From: Burkholderia thailandensis E264
Lineage (GTDB): Bacteria > Pseudomonadota > Gammaproteobacteria > Burkholderiales > Burkholderiaceae
Direction of reading: 5' to 3'
Length of the DNA: 64,000 bases
Assembly: GCF_000012365.1 (NCBI RefSeq)
Contig: NC_007651.1
Location: forward strand, 868,001-932,000
Part shown: positions 13,260 through 23,347 of the stretch, piece by piece
How the letters are laid out: every line of letters starts with the position of its first letter
Position numbering within the stretch: position 1 is the first letter of the stretch
Position numbers and translations under genes: made by a program
Notes under the pieces: generated by a model
What the model was told of the DNA's origin: nothing
Seen by the model: the letters and a program-made list of their open reading frames with translations, nothing else
Database searches by the model: none

Positions 13260-13994
13260 ATGACAACGAGTAAGACGAGCGGGGCATCCGATGTCGACCA
13301 TGCAAAGGCCGTTGCGCAGGCATGCTCGCTCGGGCGTGCGCTCGCGCGCGCGGCGAGGTGCGTCGCGCTGATCGGCGCGGTGTTCGCCTCGCCGCTCGGC
13401 GCCGCGTTCGCGGCTTCGAGCGGCGCCGCTGTGCCGCCGCTCGATACGACGCCATGGCTCGCGAGCGTGCAAGCGCCGAAGACGCCGTTCTTCACGCGCG
13501 AATCGGACGCGCAAGGCGTGTCGTTCCACTTCACGAATAGCGGCCGCTACGTTGCGAGGGGGCGCGAGGTCGTCGTCAGCGAAACGGCGGACGGCGACAT
13601 GTGGCAGGGCGGGATGGTGCATGCGACGTACATCGACGGCGCGGGCGTCGAGACGTCCGGATGGCTCGTGCGCTCGCATCTGCGGCAGGTGAAGAAATTC
13701 GCGCCGCCATCCGCGTGGGACGGCCGCTGGCGCGGCAGCGCGGGCGCGCGTCGGCTCATCGTGCACGGCGATCGCATCAGCTATTCGTTCGCGAGCGGCG
13801 CACAGTCGCGCGTCGAGATGCTGCTGCGCTTGCGGCCCGTGTCGGACGACGAAGCGATGCTGTCGCGCATGCAGGTGCCGGACGGCGTGTGCGATCTCGA
13901 CGTGCGACGTCTGGGCGACTATCTCGTCGTATCGGCGCGCGATTGTTTCATTCCGGGCGCGAATCCAGAAGGAATCCTGCGCAAACAGAGATAA
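13260..13994 (+). CDS. Secreted protein of unknown function
   Basis: I do not recognise this 244-residue protein. GGGAGG lies just upstream of the ATG. An N-terminal hydrophobic stretch (about residues 35-55, ending PLGAAFAASSG) looks like a signal peptide with a long basic n-region, so it is probably periplasmic or secreted. The mature part has a plausible SH3-like beta segment (about 95-140: GREVVVSETADGDMWQGG ... YIDGAGVETSGWLVRSHLR), in the style of bacterial SH3/YgiM domains, and two cysteines near the C-terminus (about 212 and 230) that could form a disulfide. It is followed by a separate gene for a membrane protein. The SH3 suggestion is inference from pattern only. Confidence 0.65.
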   Translation: MTTSKTSGASDVDHAKAVAQACSLGRALARAARCVALIGAVFASPLGAAFAASSGAAVPPLDTTPWLASVQAPKTPFFTRESDAQGVSFHFTNSGRYVARGREVVVSETADGDMWQGGMVHATYIDGAGVETSGWLVRSHLRQVKKFAPPSAWDGRWRGSAGARRLIVHGDRISYSFASGAQSRVEMLLRLRPVSDDEAMLSRMQVPDGVCDLDVRRLGDYLVVSARDCFIPGANPEGILRKQR

Positions 13995-14161
13995 CGCGCA
14001 TGCCGAAAGCGGCATGTTCTTCGCGCGCGCACATGCCGATCGATCGTTGTCAGCACGCCAGGCATGCGGGTTAACACTCTCTTAAGCGGCCGCCCTCTAG
14101 CATTCGGATCTCGTGCCGCACTGCGGCGATTGAACCGGTCCGAAATCCTTCGAGGGCTCGC

Positions 14162-14965
14162 ATGAACAAACTCCCGGCGATCACGCTCGCATTCTGGGTA
14201 ATGAAGATCTGCGCGACGACGCTGGGCGAAACCGGCGGCGATCTGCTGTCGATGACGCTCAACGTCGGCTATGCGTACAGCTCGCTGATCCTGTTCTCGA
14301 TTTTCATCGTCACGCTCGCCGCACAGCTCGCGACGACGCGCTACCGCCCGGCGATCTACTGGGCGGTGATCGTCGCGACGAGCACCGCCGGCACGACGAT
14401 GTCCGACTTCATGGACCGCACGCTCGGCCTCGGCTATGCGGCGGGCTCCGGCATCCTCGTCGCGATCCTGCTGACGATCTTCGCGGTGTGGCGTCTGCAG
14501 GGCGAATCGCTCGCGGTCACCGAGATCCGCACGCGCAAGGTCGAGGTGCTCTACTGGATCGCGATCCTGTTCTCGAACACGCTCGGCACCGCGCTCGGCG
14601 ACTTTCTCGCAGACAGCTCGGGCCTCGGCTTCGCGGGCGGCGCGTTCCTGATCGGCGGCCTGCTCGCGGCGATCGTGCTTGCCGCGTACTTCACGAACGT
14701 GTCGAAGGTGTTCCTGTTCTGGGCGGCGTTCGTGCTCACGCGTCCGTTCGGCGCGACGGTCGGCGATCTGTTGACGAAGCCCGTCGCGCAGGGCGGGCTG
14801 GGTTTTGGCACCGTCGGCTCATCGGCGATTCTCGCGGGCGCGCTGATCGCGCTCGTGATTCATGCGACGCTCGGCGAAGCGAAGCGGTGGAAGCGGGCGA
14901 GGGCGACGAACTTGGCGCGGCAGCCGAGCCTCGACTGGCGTGAGCGGACCGCGCTCGAGGAGTGA
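14162..14965 (+). CDS. COG4705-like membrane protein with four internal repeats
   Basis: A 267-residue inner-membrane protein with about eight hydrophobic helices, similar to the uncharacterised COG4705 'membrane-anchored protein' family. It is built from four repeats, near residues 11-42, 67-98, 131-162 and 186-218. Each has a helix ending in a T-x-G-(D/E)-x-x-x-D-(F/L) type motif (LGETGGDLLS, AGTTMSDFMD, LGTALGDFLA, FGATVGDLLT) followed by a Gly-rich GLG(Y/F) turn. The duplicated acidic motifs would line up inside the membrane, which suggests a transport or ion-binding role, but no function is known. It stands alone between an unknown secreted protein and the convergent dut gene. Confidence 0.7.
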   Translation: MNKLPAITLAFWVMKICATTLGETGGDLLSMTLNVGYAYSSLILFSIFIVTLAAQLATTRYRPAIYWAVIVATSTAGTTMSDFMDRTLGLGYAAGSGILVAILLTIFAVWRLQGESLAVTEIRTRKVEVLYWIAILFSNTLGTALGDFLADSSGLGFAGGAFLIGGLLAAIVLAAYFTNVSKVFLFWAAFVLTRPFGATVGDLLTKPVAQGGLGFGTVGSSAILAGALIALVIHATLGEAKRWKRARATNLARQPSLDWRERTALEE

Positions 14966-15063
14966 GCGGCGGCGCGACGGAAGCGGGAGTGAGACGGCAG
15001 GCGAGCACGTGTGGGGCTGCCGGGCCGCGCGAGGCCCCCGCGCGGCCCGGTCCGGGGCTTCGG

Positions 15064-15510
15064 TCAGTGGCGGCCGGTGCTGCCGAAGCCGCCCGCGCCG
15101 CGATCGCTTTGCGCGAAATCGCCGACGATGTTGAACGTCGCCTGCACGACCGGCACGATCACGAGTTGCGCGAGGCGCTCGAACGGGTTCAGCACGAACT
15201 CGGTCTGGCCGCGGTTCCATGTCGAGATCATCAGTTCGCCCTGGTAGTCCGAATCGATGAGGCCGACGAGGTTGCCGAGCACGATGCCGTGCTTGTGGCC
15301 GAGGCCCGAGCGCGGCAGGATCAGCGCCGCGTAGCCGGGATCGGCGAGATGGATCGCGAGGCCGGTCGGCACGAGCGCCGTGTCGCCCGGCTTCAGCGTG
15401 ACGGGCGCGTCGAGGCACGCGCGCAGGTCGAGGCCCGCGCTGCCCGTCGTCGCGTACTTCGGCAGGTAGTCGCGCATGCGCGCGTCGAGAATCTTCAGGT
15501 CGAGTTTCAT
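15064..15510 (-). CDS. dut: Deoxyuridine 5'-triphosphate nucleotidohydrolase (dUTPase)
   Basis: A 148-residue homotrimeric dUTPase that hydrolyses dUTP to dUMP and pyrophosphate, keeping uracil out of DNA and supplying thymidylate synthesis. The five family motifs are present in order: [10 protein letters not shown] (about 23), [11 protein letters not shown] (about 73), [17 protein letters not shown] (about 87), RLAQLVI (about 116) and the C-terminal [12 protein letters not shown] arm that closes over the active site. It is the last gene of a minus-strand cluster after coaBC, an arrangement common in proteobacteria (dfp-dut). A GC-rich 10-bp hairpin without a T-tail lies just past the stop at 15021-15049. 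Confidence 0.96.
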   Translation of the reverse strand: MKLDLKILDARMRDYLPKYATTGSAGLDLRACLDAPVTLKPGDTALVPTGLAIHLADPGYAALILPRSGLGHKHGIVLGNLVGLIDSDYQGELMISTWNRGQTEFVLNPFERLAQLVIVPVVQATFNIVGDFAQSDRGAGGFGSTGRH

Positions 15511-15567
15511 GCGGCGAGAATCGGTGGCGAGAGTTGAGAGTTGAACGATGAGCGGCGCGGCGACGCG

Positions 15568-16779
15568 TCAGATGAGGCTCGCGTCGGGCAGGCGCTTTGC
15601 GATCTCGGCGACGAGCGCGTGCGCGAGCGTCATCTTGTCGGCGCGCGGCAGCCGCGTCGCGCCGCACGCTTCGAACAGCACGACTTCGTTGTCGTCGAGC
15701 CCGAACGTGAGCGGCCCGAGGTTGCCGATCAGCAGCGGCACCTTCTTGCGCACGCGCTTTTCCTCGCCGTGCACGTCGAGATCGCCGCTTTCCGCCGCGA
15801 AGCCGACGCAGTAGGGCGCATCGGGCAGCGCGGCGACGCTCGCGAGAATGTCCGGGTTCTCGACGAACGTGAGCGCCGGCATCTTGTGGTCGGCCGTCTT
15901 CTTGATCTTGTGCTCGGCGGGCTGCGCGGCGCGCCAGTCGGCGACCGCGGCGACCGCGATGAACACGTCCGCGTCCGGCACCGCGTTCATCACCGCGTCG
16001 TACATCTGCTGCGCGGTCCGCACGTCCTCGCGGTACACGCCCCACGGCGTCGGCAGGTGAACGGGGCCGGCGACGAGATGCACGTCGGCGCCCGCCTGCT
16101 GCGCGGCGCGCGCGAGCGCGAAGCCCATCTTGCCGCTCGAGCGGTTCGTCAGGCCGCGAACCGGATCGAGCGGCTCGAAGGTGGGGCCGGCCGTGATCAG
16201 CACGCGGCGATGCGCGAACACCTTCGGCTGGAAATGCGTGACGATCGCTTCGTAGATCGCTTCCGGCTCGAGCATCCGGCCGTCGCCGATCTCGCCGCAC
16301 GCCTGCGCGCCCGAATCGGGGCCGAGCACCGCGACGCCGTCGCGGCGCAGTTGCGCGACGTTGCGCTGCGTCGCCGGGTTCTGCCACATCTGGCGGTTCA
16401 TCGCCGGCACGACGAGGAGCGGGCAGTCGCGCGCGATGCACAGCGTCGACAGCAGATCGTCGGCGAAGCCGTGCGAGAGCTTCGCGAGGAAATCGGTCGA
16501 CGCGGGCGCGATCACGATCGCGTCGGCTTCGCGCGACAGATCGATGTGCGCCATGTTGTTCGGCATCCGCGCGTCCCACTGGCTCGTGTAGACGGGGCGG
16601 CCGGACAGCGCCTGCATCGTGACGGGGGTGATGAACTGCGTCGCGGCGTCGGTCATCACGATCTGCACGGTCGCGCCCGCCTTCGTCAAGAGGCGCGTGA
16701 GCTCGGCGATCTTGTAGCAGGCGATGCCGCCCGTGAGGCCGAGGACGAGGTGTTTTCCTGCGAGTTCTGCGTGTGCCAA
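15568..16779 (-). CDS. coaBC: Bifunctional phosphopantothenoylcysteine decarboxylase / phosphopantothenate-cysteine ligase
   Basis: A 403-residue CoA-biosynthesis enzyme that joins cysteine to 4'-phosphopantothenate and decarboxylates the product. The N-terminal flavoprotein (CoaC) domain shows [15 protein letters not shown], the conserved His in [20 protein letters not shown] and the substrate-flap motif GDGRMLEP. The C-terminal CoaB ligase domain starts near residue 185 ([17 protein letters not shown]) and carries NRSSGKMG and the ADWR/KIKK loop. The start is TTG at 16779, chosen because GGAGG lies six bases upstream. It lies between lspA and dut; a perfect 22-bp palindrome occupies the 61-bp gap from lspA. 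Confidence 0.95.
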   Translation of the reverse strand: MAHAELAGKHLVLGLTGGIACYKIAELTRLLTKAGATVQIVMTDAATQFITPVTMQALSGRPVYTSQWDARMPNNMAHIDLSREADAIVIAPASTDFLAKLSHGFADDLLSTLCIARDCPLLVVPAMNRQMWQNPATQRNVAQLRRDGVAVLGPDSGAQACGEIGDGRMLEPEAIYEAIVTHFQPKVFAHRRVLITAGPTFEPLDPVRGLTNRSSGKMGFALARAAQQAGADVHLVAGPVHLPTPWGVYREDVRTAQQMYDAVMNAVPDADVFIAVAAVADWRAAQPAEHKIKKTADHKMPALTFVENPDILASVAALPDAPYCVGFAAESGDLDVHGEEKRVRKKVPLLIGNLGPLTFGLDDNEVVLFEACGATRLPRADKMTLAHALVAEIAKRLPDASLI

Positions 16780-16800
16780 CTGAGGCCTCCGAAAGCACGT

Positions 16801-16822
16801 GGGGCCGGCGCGCGCCGGCCCC
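16801..16822. repeat. Perfect 22-bp palindrome between lspA and coaBC
   Basis: The sequence from 16801 to 16822 (GGGGCCGGCG then its exact complement) is fully self-complementary. It could form a GC-rich hairpin in the lspA-coaBC message without a T-tail, so it may be a processing or attenuation site. Confidence 0.7.
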
Positions 16823-16840
16823 TGCGCGAAGTGTATGCGC

Positions 16841-17341
16841 CTAGCGCGCGCCGCGCACGCGACGCAACTCGTCGTAGATGAGGAGCACCGCGCCCACCGT
16901 GATCGCGGAGTCGGCGAGGTTGAACGCGGGCCAGTGCCACGCGCCGACGTGGAAATCGAGGAAGTCGATCACGTGACCGTAGATCAGGCGATCGATCACG
17001 TTGCCGAGCGCGCCGCCGAGAATCAGCGCGAGCGACAGGCTGAAGAGGCGCTGGTGCCCGTGGCGCTTGAGCAGATAGCAGATCACGAGCGTCGCGCCGA
17101 TGCCGAGCGCGGTGAACGCCCAGCGCTGCCAGCCGCCCGCGGTCGCGAGAAAGCCGAACGCGGCCCCGCGGTTGTAGATCAGCGTCAGGTTGAAGAACGG
17201 CGTGAGTTGATGCATCGCGCCGTACGCGAAGGTCTTCAGCACGGCGATCTTCGTCAACTGATCGAACAGGATCACGATCAGCGAGATGCCGAGCCACGGC
17301 GCAAGCGCGCCGCCCGAGGATTTCGACAGGGTCTTCGCCAT
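16841..17341 (-). CDS. lspA: Lipoprotein signal peptidase (signal peptidase II)
   Basis: A 166-residue inner-membrane aspartyl protease that removes the signal peptide from diacylglyceryl-prolipoproteins. Four membrane helices are visible. The two catalytic aspartates are in GNVIDRL (about 117-123) and NLADSAI (about 142-148), and the conserved FDQLTK (about 27) and YNRGAAFGF (about 57) motifs are present. The start codon directly follows the ileS stop (ileS ends at 17342), so the two genes are coupled, as in the classical ribF-ileS-lspA operon. Unlike E. coli, fkpB and ispH do not follow here but lie about 15 kb away. Confidence 0.97.
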   Translation of the reverse strand: MAKTLSKSSGGALAPWLGISLIVILFDQLTKIAVLKTFAYGAMHQLTPFFNLTLIYNRGAAFGFLATAGGWQRWAFTALGIGATLVICYLLKRHGHQRLFSLSLALILGGALGNVIDRLIYGHVIDFLDFHVGAWHWPAFNLADSAITVGAVLLIYDELRRVRGAR

Positions 17342-20179
17342 TTACGCAGCGCTCCGGGTTTCGCCGTTTTCGAACAGGTTGGAGAAGCAGCGGCCGCAGA
17401 GCGTCGGATGATCGGCATGCGCGCCGACGTCCTCGCGGTAGTGCCAGCAGCGTTCGCACTTCTGGTACTTCGACGCCGCGACTTCGACGCTTTCGTCGCT
17501 TTGCGCGTCGACTTTCACGACCGTCGCCGCCGACGTGATCAGCACGAACTTCAGGTCGTCGCCGAGGCTCGCGAGCGCGTCGTAGCGCGCGCCCGACGCG
17601 CGCACTTCGACTTGCGCCTGCAACGACGAGCCGATCCGGTTCGCGGCGCGCGCTTCCTCCAGCGCCTTCGTCACGTTGCCGCGCACGTCGCGCAGCAGCG
17701 TCCACTTCGCGACGAGCGCGTCGGCGTTCGCGATTTCCGGATACGCGTAGTAGGTCTCGGTGAAGATCGTCTCGCTTTGCGGCAGGAACACGCGCCACGC
17801 TTCCTCGGCCGTAAACGACAGGAACGGCGCGAGCACGCGCAACAGGCCCTGCGTCACGTGGTAGAGCGCCGTCTGCGCGGAGCGGCGCGCCTTCGACGCC
17901 GGCGCGCTCGTGTACAGGCGATCCTTCAGCACGTCGAGATAGAAGCCGCCGAGATCTTCCGAGCAGAACGTCTGCAGTTTCGCGACGACCGGGTGGAACT
18001 CGTACTTCTCGTAGTGCGCGAGCAGCTCGGCCTGCAGCTGCGCGGAGAACGCGACCGCGTAGCGGTCGATCTCGAGCCATTGTTCGGCGGGCAGCGCGTC
18101 CTTCGCGTAGTCGAAATCCGACAGGTTCGCGAGCAGGAAGCGCAGCGTGTTGCGGATTCGACGATAGCCTTCCGTCACGCGCTTGAGGATTTCCTCGGAG
18201 ATCGCGAGCTCGCCCGAATAGTCGGTCGACGCGATCCACAAGCGAATGATTTCCGCGCCGAGGCGGTTCGCGACTTCGTGCGGATCGATCCCGTTGCCGA
18301 GCGACTTGCTCATCTTGCGGCCTTCGCCGTCGACCGTGAAGCCGTGCGTGAGGAGACCCTTGTACGGCGCGCGGCCGTCGAGCATCGACGCGGTCAGCAG
18401 CGACGAATGGAACCAGCCGCGGTGCTGGTCCGAGCCTTCGAGATACAGGTCGGCCGGGAACTGCAGTTGATCCTTGTGCGAGCCGCGCAGCACGTGCCAG
18501 TGCGTCGTGCCGGAATCGAACCACACGTCGAGCGTGTCGCGGTTCTTTTCGTACAGGTTCGCGTCGTCGCCGATCAGCTCGCGCGCGTCGAGCGTCTGCC
18601 ACGCCTCGATGCCTTGCTGCTCGACGCGCTTCGCGACTTCCTCCAGCAGCTCCAGCGTGCGCGGATGCAGCTCGCCCGTTTCCTTGTGCACGAAGAACGC
18701 CATCGGCACGCCCCATTGGCGCTGGCGCGACAGCGTCCAGTCGGGGCGGTTCGCGATCATCGCGTGCAGGCGCTGCTTGCCCCACGACGGATAGAACGCG
18801 GTCGCGTCGACCGCGTCGAGCGCGGTCTCGCGCAGCGTCTTGCCGCCGTCGGCAGGCTGCGTGTCCATGCCGGCGAACCACTGCGACGTCGCGCGGTAGA
18901 TGATCGGCGTCTTGTGGCGCCAGCAGTGCATGTAGCTGTGCGAGTAGTGCTCGTTGCGCAGCAGCGACCCGGCCGCCTTCAGCGCGTCGACGATCTTCGG
19001 ATTCGCGTCCCAGATCGTGAGTCCGCCGAAGAGCGGCAGCGATTCGATGTAGCGGCCGTCGCCCATCACCGGGTTGATGATGTCCGAATCGGTCATCCCG
19101 TGCGCCTTGCACGACGTGAAATCCTCGACGCCGTACGCGGGCGACGAGTGGACGATGCCCGTGCCGGTGTCGGTCGTCACGTAGTCGCCGAGATAGACGG
19201 GCGACGTGCGCTTGTAACCCGGGTGCGCGGCGGCGAGCGGATGATGGAAGCGCAGGTTCGCGAGCTTGTCGCCGCGCGTCGTCGCGACCACGCGGCCCGT
19301 GAGGCCGAAGTCCTTCATGCACGCCTCGACACGCTCCTCGGCCATGACGAGCAGGCCGCGCTCCGTGTCGACGAGCGCGTAGACGATCTCCGGATGCAGG
19401 TTGAGCGCCTGGTTGGCGGGGATGGTCCACGGCGTCGTGGTCCAGATCACGATTCCGCCTTCGGCGCGCGGCAGCGCGGCCAGGCCGAACGCATGCGCGG
19501 TCTTCTCGGGCTCGGCGAACGCGAACAGCACGTCGATCGTCGGATCGGTGCGGTCCTTGTACTCGACCTCCGCCTCGGCGAGCGCCGAGCCGCAATCGAA
19601 GCACCAGTTCACCGGCTTCAGGCCGCGATACACGTAGCCCTTCTCGATGATCTTGCCGAGCGCGCGGATTTCCTCCGCCTCGTTCTGGAAGTTCATCGTC
19701 TTGTACGGATTGCCCCACTCGCCGAGCACGCCCAGGCGCTTGAAGCCCGCCTTCTGCTTCTCGATCTGCTCGGTCGCGTATGCGCGCGCCTTCGCCATCA
19801 CCTCGGCGGCGGGCAGCGACTTGCCGAACTGCTTCTCGATCTGGATCTCGATCGGCATCCCGTGGCAGTCCCAGCCGGGCACGTACGGCGCGTCGAAGCC
19901 CGCCATGTTGCGCGACTTCACGACCATGTCCTTCAGGATCTTGTTGACCGCGTGGCCGAGGTGGATATCGCCGTTCGCGTACGGCGGGCCGTCATGCAGG
20001 ATGAATTTCGGGCGGCCCTGGCTCGTCGCGCGGATCTTCTCGTAGACGCCGCGCGCCTCCCAGTCCTTCACCCATTGCGGCTCGCGCTTCGGGAGGTCGC
20101 CACGCATCGGGAACGGCGTGTCGAGCAGGTTGACCGGATACTTGGCCTGCGGTTTCGAGTCGGCTTTCTTGTTGCTCAT
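17342..20179 (-). CDS. ileS: Isoleucyl-tRNA synthetase
   Basis: A 945-residue class Ia synthetase that charges tRNA-Ile. The catalytic signature HLGH (in [12 protein letters not shown], about 72) and KMSKS (in [13 protein letters not shown], about 625) are both present. The CP1 editing domain (about 200-420) contains the [13 protein letters not shown] and [14 protein letters not shown] blocks that hydrolyse Val-tRNA. The C-terminal zinc finger has [10 protein letters not shown] and LCGRCFSN, as in the bacterial IleS1 form that is sensitive to mupirocin in other species. It lies second in ribF-ileS-lspA, 114 bp after ribF. Confidence 0.97.
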
Positions 20180-20293
20180 GTCGGGATCGCTGTGAAATCT
20201 TGGGGACGCTCGCGCGTTGTGGAATCGGTGAGGCGCGGCGGCGGCTTTCGGCGGCGCGCAGGACGTGAGCGCACGGTGCGCTCGCCGCGTCGA

Positions 20294-21286
20294 TCAGCTA
20301 ATTCGGTCGGTGGCCGACGTCGCGAAGCCGGTTGCGCGGCTGCCCGGCGCACGGCCGTGCTCGGCGAAGTACGCGCGCGTATCGACGACGTCCTGCGCGA
20401 TCGCGCGCGAGAGCGTCTCGAGATCGACGAATTTCGCCTCGTCGCGCAGCTTCTTCAGGAATTCGACGCGCACGAGCTTGCCGTACGCGTCGCCGTGCCA
20501 GTCGAGCAGATGCACCTCGAGCAGCACGCGGCCGGAATCGTCGACGGTCGGGCGCACGCCGAGGCTCGCGACACCGGGCAGCGGCTCGGGCCCGATGCCG
20601 TGCACGCGGACGACGAAGATGCCGGACAGCGCGGGACGCTTGTGCGCGATCGGCAGGTTCAACGTCGGGAAGCCGAGGTCGCGGCCGAGCTTCAGGCCGT
20701 GCGTGACATGGCCGCTGATCGCGTAGCCGTGGCCGAGCGCTCGCGCGGCCGCGTCCAGATCCCCCGCCGCGAGCGCGGCGCGCACGCCTGAGCTCGAGAA
20801 CCGCGCGCCGTCGGCGTCGGCGAGCGTTTCCATCTGCTCGACCTCGAAACCGAAGCGCTCGCCCGCCGCCTTCAGCGACGCGAAATCGCCCGCGCGTTTC
20901 GCGCCGTAGCAGAAATCGTCGCCGACCATGATCCAGCGGGTGTGCAGCCCGTGGACGAGCGTGCGTTCGACGAACGTCTCGGGCGACTGGCTCGCGAACG
21001 TATGGTTGAAGTGCTCGACGACCACGCGGTCCACGCCGTGCTCGCGCAGCGCCTCGAGCTTGTCGCGCAGCATCGCGATGCGCGGCGGCGCGCTCGCCGG
21101 ATTGAAGAACTCGCGCGGGTGCGGCTCGAACGTCATCACGCACACGGGCAGCCCGCGCGCGTCCGCCGCCGCGCGCACGCGCGCGAGCAGGGCCTGGTGG
21201 CCGCGATGGACACCGTCGAAGTTGCCGATCGTCAGCGCGCACGGGGCGCGGCTCTCGGCGTTGGGCAGGCCGCGAAAGACTTTCAC
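20294..21286 (-). CDS. ribF: Bifunctional riboflavin kinase / FAD synthetase
   Basis: A 330-residue enzyme that phosphorylates riboflavin to FMN and adenylates FMN to FAD. The N-terminal adenylyltransferase module has LTIGNFDGVHRGHQALL (about 20-36, the HxGH-like nucleotide site) and VMTFEPHPREFF; the flavokinase module begins near residue 185 with GHVTHGLKLGRDLGFPTLNL and has VHLLDWHGDAYGK later. I chose GTG at 21286 (MKVFRGLPNAESRAP), the usual N-terminus in this genus as I recall it, rather than the TTG at 21331. It heads the ribF-ileS-lspA-coaBC-dut run and faces purN across 124 bp. Confidence 0.94.
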   Translation of the reverse strand: MKVFRGLPNAESRAPCALTIGNFDGVHRGHQALLARVRAAADARGLPVCVMTFEPHPREFFNPASAPPRIAMLRDKLEALREHGVDRVVVEHFNHTFASQSPETFVERTLVHGLHTRWIMVGDDFCYGAKRAGDFASLKAAGERFGFEVEQMETLADADGARFSSSGVRAALAAGDLDAAARALGHGYAISGHVTHGLKLGRDLGFPTLNLPIAHKRPALSGIFVVRVHGIGPEPLPGVASLGVRPTVDDSGRVLLEVHLLDWHGDAYGKLVRVEFLKKLRDEAKFVDLETLSRAIAQDVVDTRAYFAEHGRAPGSRATGFATSATDRIS

Positions 21287-21410
21287 GATAGCGGGTGACA
21301 GCGTGGGGGAAAGCGCGGCCGGATGCCGCAAAGCAAAAGATTATAAACGCTCGGGCGGCCGGGCGGCTCAGGATGCCGGAAACGGCGGGGGCGAATGGTA
21401 AAATCCGCGG

Positions 21411-22073
21411 ATGAAAAAAATCGTCATCCTGATTTCCGGCCGCGGCAGCAACATGGAGGCCATCGTACGCGCTTGCGCGCGCGAGGGCTGGCCTGCCGAG
21501 GTTGCCGCCGTGATTTCCAATCGTCCGGGCGCAGCCGGCCTCGAATTCGCGGCCGCGCACGGCATCGCGACGGCCGTCGTCGACCACCGCGCGTTCGACG
21601 GCCGCGACAGCTTCGATGCGGCGCTCGCCGCCGAGGTCGATCGCTTTGCCCCCGATCTCGTCGTGCTCGCCGGCTTCATGCGCATTCTCACGCCGGCCTT
21701 CGTCGCCAAATATGAGGGCCGGATGCTGAACATCCATCCGTCGCTGCTGCCGAGCTTCAAGGGCATCCATACGCACCAGCAGGCGCTCGACGCGGGCGTC
21801 GCGCTGCACGGCGCGTCCGTCCACTTCGTGATTCCGGAGCTCGACAGCGGCGCGATCGTCGCGCAGGCGGCCGTGCCCGTCGTCGCGGGCGACGGCGCCG
21901 ATGCGCTCGCTGCGCGCGTGCTCGCCGCCGAGCACGTGCTGTATCCGCGCGCGGTGCGCTGGTTCGTCGAAGGGAAGCTGCGTCTCGACGCGGGGCGCGC
22001 CGTCGTCGCGCCCAACGAGGCGCGCTGGCTGTTCGCGGATGCGATCGACACGTCGACGAGCGAGGGCGTATGA
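21411..22073 (+). CDS. purN: Phosphoribosylglycinamide formyltransferase
   Basis: A 220-residue GAR transformylase that uses 10-formyltetrahydrofolate in the third step of purine synthesis. It opens with the GAR-binding loop VILISGRGSNMEAI (about 4-17). The catalytic Asn/His pair is in NIHPSLLPSFKGIHTHQQAL (about 106-125), and the third catalytic residue, Asp, is in ELDSGAIVAQ (about 143). Its stop overlaps the start of the RsmB-like gene (ATGA at 22070-22073), so the two are coupled; the link is organisational and I know of no pathway connection. Confidence 0.96.
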   Translation: MKKIVILISGRGSNMEAIVRACAREGWPAEVAAVISNRPGAAGLEFAAAHGIATAVVDHRAFDGRDSFDAALAAEVDRFAPDLVVLAGFMRILTPAFVAKYEGRMLNIHPSLLPSFKGIHTHQQALDAGVALHGASVHFVIPELDSGAIVAQAAVPVVAGDGADALAARVLAAEHVLYPRAVRWFVEGKLRLDAGRAVVAPNEARWLFADAIDTSTSEGV

Positions 22074-23332
22074 AGCTGCACGGTTTCCTGATTGGCCAGA
22101 CCGAGGCGCTCCTTGCCGACGTCCTGAAATTCGCCGGCCCGGCCGACGTGACGACGAGCCGCTTTTTCCGCGCGCATCCGAAGCTCGGCCACGCCGAGCG
22201 CGGCGTGATCGCCGAAGCGGTGTTTGCGGTGCTGCGGCGGAAGATGGAGTACGCACACCTTGCCGAAAGCGGCACTGGCGCGCCGGCGCGGCGCTTGGTG
22301 CTGCTCGGGCTGATGCAGACGGTCGGCCGCTCGGCGGTGAAGCCGTTCGTGTCGGACGCCGAGTGGGCGTGGCTCGACCACGTCGCGAAGATCGATCCCG
22401 CGAGCTTGCCGCTGCGCGTGCGCACGAACCTGCCCGACTGGATTCATCAGGCGCTTGCCGAGCGCATGGGCGCCGACGAGCTTGCGCAGTTCGCCGCGGC
22501 CGTCAACTATCCGGCGCCGCTCGATCTGCGCGCGAACGCGCTGAAGGCGACGCGCGACGAGGTCATCGACAGCCTGCGCGCGGCGGGCATCGATGCCGGC
22601 GCGACGCCGTTCGCGCCGTTCGGCGTGCGCGTCGTCGGCAAGCCGGCGCTCACGAAGCTCAAACTGTTCGAGGAAGGGCAGATCGAGGTGCAGGACGAGG
22701 GCAGCCAGCTGCTGTGCTCGCTCGTCGCGCCGCGGCGCGGCGAGATGGTCGTCGATTTCTGCGCGGGCGCGGGCGGCAAGACGCTCGCGCTCGGCGCGAT
22801 GATGCGCTCGACGGGGCGCCTGTACGCGTTCGACGTGTCCGAGAAGCGGCTCGCGAAGCTCAAGCCGCGCCTTGCGCGCAGCGGCCTGTCGAACGTGAAC
22901 CCGGTGCTGATCGACAGCGAGCACGACGCGAAGATCAAGCGGCTCGCGGGCAAGATCGACCGCGTGCTCGTCGACGCGCCGTGCAGCGGCCTCGGCACGC
23001 TGCGCCGCAATCCCGACCTGAAGTGGCGCCAGTCGCGCGAGACGGTTGACGAGCTCGCGCCGAAGCAGGCGTCGATCCTCGCGAGCGCCGCGCGACTCGT
23101 GAAGAAGGGCGGCCGGCTCGTCTACGCGACCTGCAGCGTGCTCGAGGCGGAGAACGAGGCGATCGTGTCCGAATTCCTCGCCGCGCATCCGGAGTTCGCG
23201 CTGGTGCCGGCGAGCCGCGTGCTCGCCGAGCAGCGGATTGCGCTCGACACGGGCGACTATCTGTCGCTCTGGCCGCATCGCCACGCGACCGACGGCTTCT
23301 TCGCCGCGGTGCTCGAGCGGCGCGCGCAGTAA
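22070..23332 (+). CDS. RsmB/NOP-family rRNA (cytosine-5) methyltransferase
   Basis: A 420-residue SAM-dependent RNA m5C methyltransferase related to RsmB/RsmF. The N-terminal part (about 1-150) is a helical region distinct from the NusB-like domain of classical RsmB. The catalytic domain shows VQDEGSQLLCSLVAP, the SAM motif DFCAGAGGKTLALGAMM, VLVDAPCSGLGTLRRNPDLKW (first Cys) and YATCSVLEAENEAIV (second, catalytic Cys). The pattern is that of the YebU/RsmB relatives usually annotated 'RsmB/NOP family'; which base is methylated cannot be told. It follows purN with a four-base overlap and precedes the MscS-type gene by 15 bp, forming a three-gene unit. Confidence 0.88.
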   Translation: MKLHGFLIGQTEALLADVLKFAGPADVTTSRFFRAHPKLGHAERGVIAEAVFAVLRRKMEYAHLAESGTGAPARRLVLLGLMQTVGRSAVKPFVSDAEWAWLDHVAKIDPASLPLRVRTNLPDWIHQALAERMGADELAQFAAAVNYPAPLDLRANALKATRDEVIDSLRAAGIDAGATPFAPFGVRVVGKPALTKLKLFEEGQIEVQDEGSQLLCSLVAPRRGEMVVDFCAGAGGKTLALGAMMRSTGRLYAFDVSEKRLAKLKPRLARSGLSNVNPVLIDSEHDAKIKRLAGKIDRVLVDAPCSGLGTLRRNPDLKWRQSRETVDELAPKQASILASAARLVKKGGRLVYATCSVLEAENEAIVSEFLAAHPEFALVPASRVLAEQRIALDTGDYLSLWPHRHATDGFFAAVLERRAQ

Positions 23333-23347
23333 CGGGCGGGCTCGCGC

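Noticed and set aside
15021..15049. GC-rich hairpin between COG4705-like gene and dut as a terminator
   Set aside because: A 10-bp stem is present but neither strand has a T-run, so intrinsic termination is not supported.
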